Assembly: GCF_001425325.1 (NCBI RefSeq)
Contig: NZ_LMEH01000002.1
Span: 929,249-993,248 of the forward strand
Direction of reading: 5' to 3'
From: Leifsonia sp. Root1293
GTDB lineage: Bacteria; Actinomycetota; Actinomycetes; Actinomycetales; Microbacteriaceae
Length of the DNA stretch: 64,000 bases
The translations under genes and the position numbers were made by a program. The notes under the pieces were generated by a model, which was not told where the DNA came from, made no database searches, and saw only the letters and a list, made by a program, of their open reading frames with translations. Positions 1-8,471 of this stretch are shown here, in pieces (positions within the stretch are counted from its first letter, which is position 1; the number at the start of each line of letters is the position of its first letter).

Positions 1-383
1 CCGGGTCCGACATGGCTCCGGGATCGTCCGGCAACCTCTGGGTCGTTCCCGAGAACTCCGAGAACAAGGATCTCGCCTACAAGTTCATCGACATCACGAT
101 GAGCCCCAAGATCCAGGCCATTATCGGCAACAACGGCGGAATCCCCGTCGCGGCTGAGGAATCCGACATCACGGATGCGAAGAGCAAGGAGCTCATCGCC
201 AACTTCACGACCCTCACCGACCGCGACGGCCTCGCGTTCTACCCCGACTGGCCCACCCCGACCTTCTACGACCAGCTGAACGCCGGCCTGCAGGAGCTCG
301 TGAACGGCACCAAGTCGCCGGATGAGGTGCTCGACCAGCTGGGCACCGACTACCAGGACGGCGTCGACGACATCGTCGGCTGA
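1..383 (+). CDS. ABC sugar transporter substrate-binding protein, C-terminal part
   Basis: Partial gene: the frame is open from the left edge (first full codon at 3) to a TGA at 381-383. The visible ~126 residues resemble the C-terminal lobe of a CUT1-family extracellular sugar-binding protein: a Gly/Ser/Asn/Leu-Trp stretch, then a segment of the type ENKDLAYKFIDITMS and the closing helices with LNAGLQELVNGTKSPDEVLDQL. Two permease genes and an alpha-xylosidase follow on the same strand, so it is probably the binding component of an oligosaccharide importer. The signal peptide and lipobox lie outside the window. The sugar is inferred from the downstream glycosidase only. Confidence 0.85.
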   Translation, partial: GSDMAPGSSGNLWVVPENSENKDLAYKFIDITMSPKIQAIIGNNGGIPVAAEESDITDAKSKELIANFTTLTDRDGLAFYPDWPTPTFYDQLNAGLQELVNGTKSPDEVLDQLGTDYQDGVDDIVG

Positions 384-390
384 CCGCCCG

Positions 391-449
391 GCCGATCGAT
401 CTGGACAGTTGATCGGCACGACGGCGGGGAGCATCAGCTCCCTGCCGTC
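391..449 (+). promoter_or_regulatory. Hairpins between binding-protein gene and permease gene
   Basis: Two inverted repeats follow the stop codon: GCCGATC (391-397) with GATCGGC (411-417), and a 12-bp arm pair GACGGCGGGGAG (420-431) / CTCCCTGCCGTC (438-449), one G.U wobble, six-base loop. There is no T tract. In malE-malF type operons such structures protect the upstream mRNA or partly stop transcription, giving more binding protein than permease. That role is inferred. Confidence 0.5.
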
Positions 450-497
450 ACCATCACCGGCGCACGAGCGCGACAGCAGCACAGAAAGGCTCTCGTC

Positions 498-1478
498 ATG
501 ACGACGCAGCTCATCCCCCCTCCTTCTCTGAAGGAGCGGAAGAAGAGGCAGGCGGAGGAATCGCTTCTGCCGAAGAGCGGCAAGAACGACAGGGCGGCCT
601 TCTGGGTCTACCTGATCCCCGGGTTCATCCTGCTGGCGATCGTCGTGATCGTGCCGCTCATCTGGAACATCTACCTCAGCTTCACCGAGTACCGCGGCAT
701 CCGCCCGCCGATCTGGATCGGACTCGACAACTGGATCGAGCTCCTCGGCGACGAGAAGTTCTGGATGTCGTTCGTCAACTCCATCGCCATGATCGTCGCG
801 ATGGTCGTGGTGCCGACACTGCTCGGCCTGGCGTTGGCCGCGATGCTCTTCGACCTCATCGGCCGCAAGTTCGGTGGCAGGCTCGCGAGCTTCCTGCGGG
901 CCACCTACTACCTTCCGCAGATCCTCCCCGTCGTGGTCGCAGCCGTCGTCATCGGCTGGATCCTCCGAGCCGATGACGGCGCCCTCAACGAGATTCTCGG
1001 AGCCATCGGCCTCGGGGCCCTCGAGCACAACTGGCTCGGAAGCCCCGACACCGCTCTCGCCAGCATCATGGTCGTCATGGTCTGGGTGCAGCTCGGCTAC
1101 CCCGTCGTCATCTTCATGGCCGCACTGCAGCGTGTCGACCCCGAGCTCTACGAGGCTGCAGAGCTCGACGGGGCGAACTGGTTCCAGCGCTTCACCGCCA
1201 TCACGGTGACGATCATCCGCCCCGAGATCTTCGTGGTCACGCTCACCTGCACCATCGCAGCGCTCAAGGTCTTCGGCCCCATCTACACCCTCACCCGCGG
1301 CGGGCCGGGCAACGCGACGATCGTGCCGAGCTACTACTCCTACAGCGAGTTCTTCCAGAGCCAGCAGGTGGGCTACGGCGCCACGATCGCCACGGCGCTC
1401 ACGATCATCATCATCGTGGTCGCCATCTTCTTCATCAAGGCGCAGAACCGTGCCGAACGAGCAGAGAGCGAGCGCTGA
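498..1478 (+). CDS. ABC sugar transporter permease (MalF-like)
   Basis: 326 residues, an integral membrane permease of the CUT1 carbohydrate family. After a charged N-terminus (to about residue 33) come six predicted membrane segments, with the EAA loop EAAELDGANWFQRFTAITV near residues 219-237, which docks the ATPase subunit. The ATG follows an AGAAAGG ribosome site. It ends two bases before the second permease and sits behind the binding-protein gene, so the three form one transport unit. No ATP-binding subunit is encoded nearby; actinobacterial CUT1 systems often share a MsiK/UgpC ATPase encoded elsewhere, which I infer here. Confidence 0.93.
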   Translation: MTTQLIPPPSLKERKKRQAEESLLPKSGKNDRAAFWVYLIPGFILLAIVVIVPLIWNIYLSFTEYRGIRPPIWIGLDNWIELLGDEKFWMSFVNSIAMIVAMVVVPTLLGLALAAMLFDLIGRKFGGRLASFLRATYYLPQILPVVVAAVVIGWILRADDGALNEILGAIGLGALEHNWLGSPDTALASIMVVMVWVQLGYPVVIFMAALQRVDPELYEAAELDGANWFQRFTAITVTIIRPEIFVVTLTCTIAALKVFGPIYTLTRGGPGNATIVPSYYSYSEFFQSQQVGYGATIATALTIIIIVVAIFFIKAQNRAERAESER

Positions 1479-1480
1479 AC

Positions 1481-2404
1481 ATGGCGATCATCGCCCCCGA
1501 CACGGCATCCGCGTCGAAGAATCAGAACGCATTCCAGCCGGTGAAGAAGGACTCGACCTTCAGACTGCGCAAACGGAAGACCAAGCGCACGGCGGGGGAC
1601 TGGCTGCTGCTGGGCGCTGCCGTGGTCGTGGGCGTGCTCATTGCTGCGCCGTTCTACCTCATCCTCATCAACTCGTTCAAGTCGCCGGGCGACTACTCCA
1701 ACGGCGGCCCGCTCCAGCTGCCGACGAGCCTGTACTTCGACGGCATCGGCGCTTTCTGGGAGCGTGTCGACTTCCCGCTCAAGCTGTGGAACAGCTTTTT
1801 CATCTCGGCGACGGTGTCGATCCTCGCCGTGGTCATCTCGGTGTTCAACGCCTACGCCATCGGCGTCGGTCGGGTGCGTGGCCGCACCTGGATCGTCGTG
1901 CTGTTCCTGCTCGCCAACGTGCTGCCTCAGGAGGCCCTGCTCTACCCGCTCTACTTCATGTTCAAGGGCGTCGGCCTCTACGACAACGTGTGGAGCGTCA
2001 TCATCATCTTCACGGTGATCCAGAGCGCCTTCGGCACCTACCTGCTCTCCAGCGTCTACGGCACGTTCCCGAAGGAGATCCTCGAGGCCTCGGCTCTCGA
2101 CGGTGCCAGCCGCTGGCAGATCCTGTGGCGCGTGGTCGTGCCGATCAGCCGCCCGACACTCTCGGTGCTGCTCATCTTCTTCTTCATCTGGACCTGGAAC
2201 GAGTTCCTCATTCCGCTCACCTTCCTGGTGTCGAACGACAACCAGACCGTGCCCGTGGCCATCGCTACCCTGCAGGGCGATCGTCTGATGGATGTCACGA
2301 CCACGAGCGCCTCCGCGCTTCTCGGCCTCATCCCCACGCTCATCTTCTTCCTCATCTTCCAGCGCACCCTCACCAGGGGCATCACAGCAGGAGCGGTCAA
2401 GTAA
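1481..2404 (+). CDS. ABC sugar transporter permease (MalG-like)
   Basis: 307 residues, the second permease of the importer. It has a hydrophilic N-terminus of about 40 residues, six predicted membrane helices and the EAA motif EASALDGASRWQILWRVVV near residues 203-221. It starts two bases after the stop of the first permease. Its TAA overlaps the ATG of the alpha-xylosidase by one base (TAATG), so translation of transporter and hydrolase is probably coupled. This suggests that the imported sugar is the substrate of the following enzyme. Confidence 0.93.
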   Translation: MAIIAPDTASASKNQNAFQPVKKDSTFRLRKRKTKRTAGDWLLLGAAVVVGVLIAAPFYLILINSFKSPGDYSNGGPLQLPTSLYFDGIGAFWERVDFPLKLWNSFFISATVSILAVVISVFNAYAIGVGRVRGRTWIVVLFLLANVLPQEALLYPLYFMFKGVGLYDNVWSVIIIFTVIQSAFGTYLLSSVYGTFPKEILEASALDGASRWQILWRVVVPISRPTLSVLLIFFFIWTWNEFLIPLTFLVSNDNQTVPVAIATLQGDRLMDVTTTSASALLGLIPTLIFFLIFQRTLTRGITAGAVK

Positions 2405-4737
2405 TGAAGTTCACCGACGGATTCTGGCAGCTGCGTCCGGGCGTCACCGCCCTCTACGCCGCCCAGGCCTACGACGTCGTCGGCGGTGATCACGATCTCG
2501 TGGTCACCGCCCCCACCAAGGTCATCGCCTCGCGGGGAGACACCCTCAACCGGCCGAGCCTTACCGTCACGCTCTCATCGCCGCTGGCCGACGTCATCCG
2601 GGTGCGTGTCGAGCACTTCCAGGGCGGTCGCGACCAGCTCTCCTTCCCCCTGCCGGGCGAGCAGCAGGGAATCGGCGAGGTGAGCGTGACGGATGCCGAG
2701 GCCACCCTGACGGCCGGCGCGCTGACCGCGCGCATCGCCGTCGGCACCGACTCCTGGAACCTCGACTTCCTGGCGGGCGGCCGACGGCTCACCGGAAGCG
2801 GCGCCAAGTCACTCGGACTCATCCAGCTGGCCGGCGACGCCCAGGTCGACTCGGGTCTCGTGGGCAATGCCCGCACCGGGACATCCGCTCCCCGGAGCGA
2901 CACCTACACGCACGCCCAGCTCGATCTCGGCGTCGGCGAACTCGTCTACGGCCTCGGCGAGCGCTTCGGCCCCCTCGTGAAGAACGGCCAGACCGTGGAG
3001 ATCTGGAACGCTGACGGCGGCACATCGAGCGAGCAGGCCTACAAGTCGGTGCCGTTCCACCTCACCAATCGGGGCTACGGTGTCTTCGTCAACCACCCCG
3101 GGCACGTCTCCTACGAGATCGGTTCGGAGACGGTGGAGCGCGTGCAGTTCTCGGTGCCGGGTGAGGCCATCGAGTACTTCGTCATCCACGGGGAAGACCA
3201 GAAGGCCATCCTCGACCGCTACACCGAGCTCACCGGTCGCCCGGCCGTCGTGCCGGCCTGGTCGTACGGCCTCTGGCTCTCGACCAGCTTCACGACGGAC
3301 TACGACGAGGAGACGGTCTCGAGCTTCGTCGACGGCATGGCCGAACGCGACCTTCCGCTCTCGGTGTTCCACTTCGACTGCTTCTGGATGCGCGAGTTCA
3401 ACTGGTGCGACTTCGAATGGGACCCGCGCGTGTTCCCGGATCCGACGGGGATGCTCGGGCGCCTGCACGAGAAGGACCTGCGCATCTGCGTCTGGATCAA
3501 CCCGTACATCGGGCAGCGGTCACCGCTGTTCGCCGAGGCCAAGGCCGGCGGCTTCCTCGTCACCAAGCCCGACGGGGACGTGTGGCAGTGGGACCTCTGG
3601 CAGGCCGGGATGGGCCTGGTCGACTTCACGAACCCTGCGGCGACCGCCTGGTACCAGGGGAAGCTGCGCAACCTGATCTCTCAGGGTGTCGACGCCTTCA
3701 AGACCGACTTCGGGGAACGCATCCCGATCGACGTCGACTACTTCGACGGCTCGAGCCCCGAACGCATGCACAACTACTACACGGCGCTCTACAACCGTGC
3801 AGTCTTCGAGGTGCTCGAGGAGGAGCGGGGTGCAGGGGAGGCCGTGCTGTTCGCCCGGTCGGCGACGGCCGGCGGCCAGACCATGCCGGTGCACTGGGGC
3901 GGGGACAACACCTCGACCTACGAGTCGATGGCCGAGACGCTCCGTGGCGGGCTGTCGCTCGCCTTCAGTGGATTCGCCTACTGGAGCCACGACATCGGCG
4001 GTTTCGAGGGGATGCCCGATGCCGGCGTCTTCAAACGCTGGACGGCGTTCGGCCTGCTCTCCAGCCACAGCCGCCTGCACGGGTCGACCTCCTACAGGGT
4101 GCCGTGGATCTTCGATGACGAGGCCGTCGACGTCACCCGCATCTTCACGAAGCTCAAGCTGTCGCTCATGCCGTATCTGCACAGGCTCGGGCTGGATGCA
4201 TCGCTCACCGGCACCCCGCTGATGCGACCGATGCAGCTGGAGTTCGGCGACGACCCGGCCACCGGATACCTCGACCGGCAGTACATGCTCGGCCGCGAGC
4301 TGCTCGTGGCCCCGGTGTTCACGGCATCCGGGGACGTGGAGTTCTACCTGCCGGCCGGCGAGTGGACCGACTTCTTCTCGGGTCGCGTGGTCACCGGCGG
4401 ACGCTGGCTGCGCGAGCACCGCGGCTTCACGACCCTGCCGCTCTACGTGCGGCCGGGTGCGGTGATTCCGGTCGGCGCACGCACCGACCGTCCGGACTAC
4501 GACTACCTCGACGGGCTCACGCTCCGCGTCTTCCCTGGCTCCCCGGGCACGACGAGCACTGTCGTGACGACGCCGGACGGCACCAGCGCGACCTTCACCG
4601 TCGAGCGAACGGATGCGGCGGTCACGGTCACCTCGGACCTCGCCTCGGGCTGGTCGGTCGCGTTGGGCGCCCTGGGCGAGCCGGCGCAAGCTGAGGCCGG
4701 GACGGTTTCGGTCAGCATCCCGTCGCTGATCGAGTAG
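2404..4737 (+). CDS. yicI: Alpha-xylosidase, GH31 (YicI-like)
   Basis: 777 residues, close to E. coli YicI (772). It is a cytosolic retaining glycosidase releasing alpha-linked xylose from isoprimeverose-type xyloglucan oligosaccharides. The N-terminal beta domain is followed by the (beta/alpha)8 barrel. The nucleophile is Asp435 in KTDFGERIP and the acid/base is Asp501 in HWGGDNTSTYESMAE; their 66-residue spacing equals that of YicI D416/D482. I chose the ATG at 2404 because it overlaps the permease stop and begins MKFTDGFWQLRPGV, a typical YicI start; the frame stays open upstream to 1450 but that part is a shadow of the permease genes. The last residues (SLIE) and the stop are supplied by an intergenic repeat. 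Confidence 0.93.
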   Translation: MKFTDGFWQLRPGVTALYAAQAYDVVGGDHDLVVTAPTKVIASRGDTLNRPSLTVTLSSPLADVIRVRVEHFQGGRDQLSFPLPGEQQGIGEVSVTDAEATLTAGALTARIAVGTDSWNLDFLAGGRRLTGSGAKSLGLIQLAGDAQVDSGLVGNARTGTSAPRSDTYTHAQLDLGVGELVYGLGERFGPLVKNGQTVEIWNADGGTSSEQAYKSVPFHLTNRGYGVFVNHPGHVSYEIGSETVERVQFSVPGEAIEYFVIHGEDQKAILDRYTELTGRPAVVPAWSYGLWLSTSFTTDYDEETVSSFVDGMAERDLPLSVFHFDCFWMREFNWCDFEWDPRVFPDPTGMLGRLHEKDLRICVWINPYIGQRSPLFAEAKAGGFLVTKPDGDVWQWDLWQAGMGLVDFTNPAATAWYQGKLRNLISQGVDAFKTDFGERIPIDVDYFDGSSPERMHNYYTALYNRAVFEVLEEERGAGEAVLFARSATAGGQTMPVHWGGDNTSTYESMAETLRGGLSLAFSGFAYWSHDIGGFEGMPDAGVFKRWTAFGLLSSHSRLHGSTSYRVPWIFDDEAVDVTRIFTKLKLSLMPYLHRLGLDASLTGTPLMRPMQLEFGDDPATGYLDRQYMLGRELLVAPVFTASGDVEFYLPAGEWTDFFSGRVVTGGRWLREHRGFTTLPLYVRPGAVIPVGARTDRPDYDYLDGLTLRVFPGSPGTTSTVVTTPDGTSATFTVERTDAAVTVTSDLASGWSVALGALGEPAQAEAGTVSVSIPSLIE

Positions 4738-4904
4738 CCCGCGAGCGCCCTCCCGCTTCGCTGATCGAGTAGCCCGCGAGCGCAGCCCTCTCTTTCGCTG
4801 ATCGAGTAGCCCGCGAGCGCAGCGAGCAGGCGTATCGAGATCACACCGACCAACACCAGCTGGTCTCGATACGCGTCCGCGCTGCGCTCGGTCGCTACTC
4901 GACC
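4723..4904. repeat. Tandem GATCGAGTAGC repeat ending in a long inverted repeat
   Basis: Three copies of a unit starting TCGCTGATCGAGTAGCCCGC begin at 4723, 4758 and 4795. The last runs into GCGTATCGAGA (4830-4840), which pairs perfectly with TCTCGATACGC (4864-4874). The outer arms (GAGTAGC...GCGCAGCGAGC against GCGCTGCGCTCGG...GCTACTCGAC) also pair, forming a long hairpin up to about 4904. The first unit lies inside the end of the alpha-xylosidase gene. A related array is at 48955-49086. It is a REP-like family; it may end transcription after the xylosidase. Confidence 0.8.
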
Positions 4905-4986
4905 AACGGGGGAGTGACGAATCCCCACCGCTCTCAGGTTTTCACTGGTTCCAGCGCCACTCTCTGAGTTAGGCTTGCCGAGCAAC

Positions 4987-5004
4987 GATCGAATCGATTC
5001 GATC
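4987..5004. promoter_or_regulatory. 18-bp perfect palindrome upstream of MFS exporter
   Basis: GATCGAATCGATTCGATC reads the same on both strands and lies 135 bases before the exporter start, in otherwise unremarkable non-coding sequence (4905-5139, no other feature seen). It looks like a dimeric repressor site, for example TetR or MarR type. No regulator gene is adjacent, so the binding protein would be encoded elsewhere. Confidence 0.4.
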
Positions 5005-5139
5005 CGCGGCGATGCAGCCGCCTCGCGTGGCCCGCCGCATCAGCGACTCCCGGGCATCCGTGCCGTCCGGCATGGCACGTCCATCGCCATCGATCGCTGC
5101 GCGCCGCCGAACACCCCCAGCACTCGAGGACCTCCGCTT

Positions 5140-6414
5140 TTGACCTACACCGGCTCCATCCCCGCCATCACTCCCGATAGCGCGGTGAACCACGCCCACC
5201 CGGGCGATCGCCTCAGCCCCCGGCAGCGACTGGTCTACATCCTCGTGCTCGGCGCCCTCACGGCGCTCGGCCCGTTCACCATCGACCTGTACCTGCCGGC
5301 GTTCCCCGTGCTGCAGGACGAGTTCAACGTCTCGCCGGCCATCATCCAGCTCACCCTCACCGGCACCATGATCGGGTTCGGGCTCGGTCAGTTGATCGTC
5401 GGGCCGTGGAGCGACAAGGTGGGACGCCGCCTGCCGCTCCTCGCTGCCACGAGTGTGCACCTCGTCGCCTGCGTCGGTGCAGCCCTGTCGCCGGACATCT
5501 ACTGGCTCGGCGCCTTCCGCCTGATCATGGGCTTCGGCGCCGCCGCCGGCGGCGTCGTGGCGATGGCCATGGTGCGCGACCTCTTCGGTGGCCGCCCGCT
5601 CGTGAAGATGCTCTCGCGACTCGCGCTCGTGAGCGGCCTCGCCCCGGTGCTGGCGCCGGTCATCGGCTCGCAGCTGCTGCTGTTCATGGACTGGCGCGGG
5701 ATCTTCTGGGTGCTGGCCCTCTACGGCGCCGTCGTCATCGTCTGCGTCGCACTCCTCATCGTCGAGACCCTCCCGAAGGGCGAGCGTCACGGTGACGAGC
5801 ACTCCACAGTCGGCCAGCGCTACAAGGCGCTGTTCACCGACCGCACCTTCGTGGGCGTCGCCATCATCGGCGGCATGACCTTCACCGGCCTGTTCGCCTA
5901 CCTGTCGAGTTCGTCCTTCCTGTTCCAGGGCGTCTACGGCTTCGACGCGCAGCAGTACGGCCTGCTGTTCGCGGTGAACTCCATCGGCGTGGTGCTGGGA
6001 GTGCAGACCAGCTCCCTGCTGATGCGCCGCGGTGTCGGCCCCCAGTGGATCATCGCCTGCACCACGATCTCCCTGCTCGCGATGGCCATCGCCATCATGG
6101 TGCTCGACATCGCCGGCGCCGGCCTGTGGGGAACCGTGCTGCCGCTGTTCCTCTTCATCACCTCGTGCGGATTCACATTCCCCTGCATCCAGGTCCTCGC
6201 CCTCGCCAACCACGGCAAGGAGGCGGGAACAGCGGCTTCGGTGCTCGGTGCCCTGAACTTCGGCTTGGCGGGCGTGCTCTCGCCGATCGTCGGGGTGCTC
6301 GGTGTGTCGAGCGCCCTCCCCATGGGTGCCGTCATGGCGACGACCGCCGTCGTGTCGATCATCCTGCTGTGGCTCGTGGTGCGACCGAGGACCGTTCCCG
6401 CTCTCTCGCACTGA
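5140..6414 (+). CDS. MFS multidrug exporter, Bcr/CflA type
   Basis: 424 residues with about 12 predicted membrane helices. The opening TALGPFTIDLYLPAFP and the loop 2-3 motif GPWSDKVGRR are typical of Bcr/CflA drug:proton antiporters (bicyclomycin, chloramphenicol, sulfonamide in characterised members; the substrate here is unknown). I chose the TTG at 5140 because GAGGA lies nine bases upstream and the protein then starts at the usual distance from the first helix. The frame is open further up to 4975, but that part is Arg/Pro-rich and overlaps the palindrome. Neighbours give no clue to the exported compound. Confidence 0.88.
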   Translation: MTYTGSIPAITPDSAVNHAHPGDRLSPRQRLVYILVLGALTALGPFTIDLYLPAFPVLQDEFNVSPAIIQLTLTGTMIGFGLGQLIVGPWSDKVGRRLPLLAATSVHLVACVGAALSPDIYWLGAFRLIMGFGAAAGGVVAMAMVRDLFGGRPLVKMLSRLALVSGLAPVLAPVIGSQLLLFMDWRGIFWVLALYGAVVIVCVALLIVETLPKGERHGDEHSTVGQRYKALFTDRTFVGVAIIGGMTFTGLFAYLSSSSFLFQGVYGFDAQQYGLLFAVNSIGVVLGVQTSSLLMRRGVGPQWIIACTTISLLAMAIAIMVLDIAGAGLWGTVLPLFLFITSCGFTFPCIQVLALANHGKEAGTAASVLGALNFGLAGVLSPIVGVLGVSSALPMGAVMATTAVVSIILLWLVVRPRTVPALSH

Positions 6415-6445
6415 GCCGCATCTCGCGGCGATGTAGCGTAGGTGG

Positions 6446-7156
6446 ATGGAGCCGCACATCGCCGACACCGACCCCGTGCCCAGTGAGGCAGAACCCGCGC
6501 GTCGCGCGTCATGGTTCGGCCGTCACATCCCCCTGGTGTCCGGAGTCGCTCTTCTGATCTTCGCCGTGCTGCTCGGCGTCGTGATCGTCGTGCGCCAGCA
6601 GGCCCTCCTGCTCGGTGTCGACGAGGAGTGGGCCGACGAGATGACCGAGATCCGCGGTCCTGTCGGCAATGCACTGGCGCTGTTCTTCAACTACGCCGGC
6701 GGCACTCTCATCGGGGCGCTGATCATCCCGCTGGCCACGGTGATCGCGCTCCTCGTCGCCCGCCGACGCTGGGCGGCCCTGTACTTCGCCATCGCCTCGT
6801 CGGCGAGTGCCATCGGCGTGCAGATCCTCAAGCAGCTCTTCGGGCGGGCCCGACCGGAGGACATGCTCGTCGCCTCGGACTTCGGTTCATTCCCCTCGGG
6901 GCATGTGGCGAACGCCGCCACGATCGCCGTGGCCTTCGGCGTCATCTTCCCCGTCGTCTGGGTCTGGATCGCCGGCGCGGTGTGGACCATCCTGATGGCC
7001 ATCAGCCGCACCTACCTCGGCGTGCACTGGTTCACCGACACCGTCGGCGGCTTCCTCGTCGGAGCCGGGATGGCCCTCGTGATCTGGGGCCCGTTCGCCC
7101 AGAAGCTCGAACAGGAGCGCTTGGCGCTGCACGAGAGACGGCATCCGGCCGCCTGA
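6446..7156 (+). CDS. PAP2-family membrane phosphatase
   Basis: 236 residues. It carries the three signature motifs of the phosphatidic acid phosphatase type 2 family: KQLFGRARP, FPSGH and SRTYLGVHWFTD, with the catalytic His in the last two. About five to six membrane helices separate them. Such enzymes remove phosphate from lipid phosphates (phosphatidate, undecaprenyl or prenyl diphosphates) on the outer face of the membrane. Which lipid is used cannot be told from sequence. It stands alone, 31 bases after the exporter gene; a role in recycling the undecaprenyl carrier is one possibility. Confidence 0.88.
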   Translation: MEPHIADTDPVPSEAEPARRASWFGRHIPLVSGVALLIFAVLLGVVIVVRQQALLLGVDEEWADEMTEIRGPVGNALALFFNYAGGTLIGALIIPLATVIALLVARRRWAALYFAIASSASAIGVQILKQLFGRARPEDMLVASDFGSFPSGHVANAATIAVAFGVIFPVVWVWIAGAVWTILMAISRTYLGVHWFTDTVGGFLVGAGMALVIWGPFAQKLEQERLALHERRHPAA

Positions 7157-7193
7157 ACCGCGCCGCCCGTTCCCCATCGCCCGCTCCATCGGG

Positions 7194-7205
7194 TACAACG
7201 TTGTA
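7194..7205. promoter_or_regulatory. LacI-type operator in front of the regulator gene
   Basis: TACAACGTTGTA, a perfect 12-bp palindrome, lies 44 bases before the regulator start. The same core ACAACGTTGT occurs upstream of the arabino-oligosaccharide transporter at 8355-8368. LacI proteins bind such central-CG palindromes, so the regulator probably controls itself and the transport operon. Confidence 0.75.
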
Positions 7206-7249
7206 GAGTGACGAGCATCCGGGCGGTCCGGCAGGAGATGGGGGATGCC

Positions 7250-8266
7250 ATGGCGGCCACGCTGCATGATGTCGCACGCATCGCCGGTGTCTCGATCAAG
7301 ACGGTGTCCAACGTCATCAACGACTATCCGCACGTGAAGCCAGACACTCGGGCCCGCGTGCAGGAGGCCATCGAGGAACTGGGGTACCAGCCCAACCTGT
7401 CAGCCAGGAGCCTGCGTTCCGGTCTGACCGGCGCGATCACGCTCGCAGTGCCCGAGCTCAGCCTCAGCTACTTCGCCGAACTCGCGGATGCCGTCATCCG
7501 AGCGGCCGAGAGGGCGGGGAAGGTCGTGCTCATCGAGCAGACCAACGGCGACCGCGACCGGGAGCTGGAGGTGCTCACCAGCCCACGTCTCAAGATGACC
7601 GACGGGTTGATCTTCAGTCCGCTCGGCATGGGCATGGACGACGTCTCCCGGCTCGAGGTCCCCTATCCGCTCGTACTGCTCGGCGAGCGCATCTTCGGCG
7701 GTCCGGCCGACCACGTGACGATGCGCAACGTCGAGGCTGCGCGCGCCGCGACGGAGTTCCTCATCGAGCGCGGCCGCCGGCGCATCGTCGTGATCGGCGC
7801 CCACGAAGACGAGGTGATCGGCTCGGCCGGCCTTCGACTGCGCGGCTACCGCGAAGCGCTGGACGCTGCCGGAGTTGAGTACGACCCGGCCCTGATCGGC
7901 TACACGACGCTCTGGCACCGCTCCAACGGTGCGACGTCGATGCGCTCCCTGCTGGCGACCGGGGTGCAGTTCGACGCCGTCTTCGGCCTCAACGACACCC
8001 TCGCGCTCGGCGCCATGCGCGCGCTCCAGGAGGCGGGGCTCCGAGTGCCGCGTGATGTGGCCGTGATCGGCTTCGACGGGCTCGACGAGGCGCAGTACTC
8101 GCTGCCGAGCCTGACCACCGTCGACCCCGGCCGCGAGGAGATCGCCGAGACCGCGGTGGCGACCCTGCTGCAGCGCATCAACGACCGAAGCGGCTCGATC
8201 GGCGCTGCCCGTCAGATCCTGGCACGCTTCGAGATCGTCGAACGCGAGTCGACGCCGCCACTCTGA
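7250..8266 (+). CDS. LacI-family transcriptional regulator of the arabinan cassette
   Basis: 338 residues. The N-terminal HTH reads TLHDVARIAGVSIKTVSNVIN, with the hinge helix near residues 48-60 (YQPNLSARSLRSG), followed by a periplasmic-binding-protein-like effector domain. I chose the ATG at 7250 because it gives the standard LacI start and GGGGGA lies just upstream; an in-frame GTG at 7208 is possible. It precedes the sugar transporter and arabinan-degrading genes, and matching palindromic operators lie before both its own gene and the transporter. It is probably a repressor released by arabinose or arabino-oligosaccharide; the effector is inferred. Confidence 0.92.
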   Translation: MAATLHDVARIAGVSIKTVSNVINDYPHVKPDTRARVQEAIEELGYQPNLSARSLRSGLTGAITLAVPELSLSYFAELADAVIRAAERAGKVVLIEQTNGDRDRELEVLTSPRLKMTDGLIFSPLGMGMDDVSRLEVPYPLVLLGERIFGGPADHVTMRNVEAARAATEFLIERGRRRIVVIGAHEDEVIGSAGLRLRGYREALDAAGVEYDPALIGYTTLWHRSNGATSMRSLLATGVQFDAVFGLNDTLALGAMRALQEAGLRVPRDVAVIGFDGLDEAQYSLPSLTTVDPGREEIAETAVATLLQRINDRSGSIGAARQILARFEIVERESTPPL

Positions 8267-8306
8267 CGCCGGATCGATCGCGTGACGCATCCGTGACTTC
8301 TTCCGC

Positions 8307-8336
8307 TTGACAGGAGCGCCGATCTCGTTGCACCAT
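8307..8336 (+). promoter_or_regulatory. Promoter of the arabino-oligosaccharide transport operon
   Basis: A perfect -35 box TTGACA (8307-8312) is followed after 18 bases by CACCAT (8331-8336), a weak -10. The operator cluster begins six bases later, over the expected start of transcription, as for a repressor that blocks polymerase. The -10 is the uncertain part. Confidence 0.55.
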
Positions 8337-8341
8337 GGCTT

Positions 8342-8374
8342 TTACAACGTTTACTTACAACGTTGTAAAACGTT
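8342..8374. promoter_or_regulatory. LacI-type operator cluster
   Basis: A perfect palindrome TTACAACGTTGTAA (8355-8368) is flanked by two further AACGTT cores, at 8346-8351 (in TTTACAACGTTTAC) and 8369-8374. The central copy matches the palindrome before the LacI gene at 7194. Position just after the promoter supports repression. Confidence 0.75.
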
Positions 8375-8471
8375 CGATCTCATCGCGGAGAGCTGGTGTC
8401 CGAGAGGTCGGGCCCTCCCATCGCACTGCTGACACTGGTGTCCAACACCGCGAGAGAAAGAGCACAGCACA

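Noticed and set aside
1450-2403. Upstream extension of the alpha-xylosidase frame
   Set aside because: It overlaps the second permease gene completely; the YicI family starts at MKFTDGFW, at the TAATG junction.
4723-4820. CRISPR-like direct repeats
   Set aside because: Only three units, spacers of about 10 bases, no cas genes; the array is part of a palindromic intergenic element.
4969-6468. Minus-strand frame of about 500 codons opposite the MFS exporter
   Set aside because: Extremely rich in His, Glu, Asp, Gly and Arg, the typical antisense image of a membrane protein gene.
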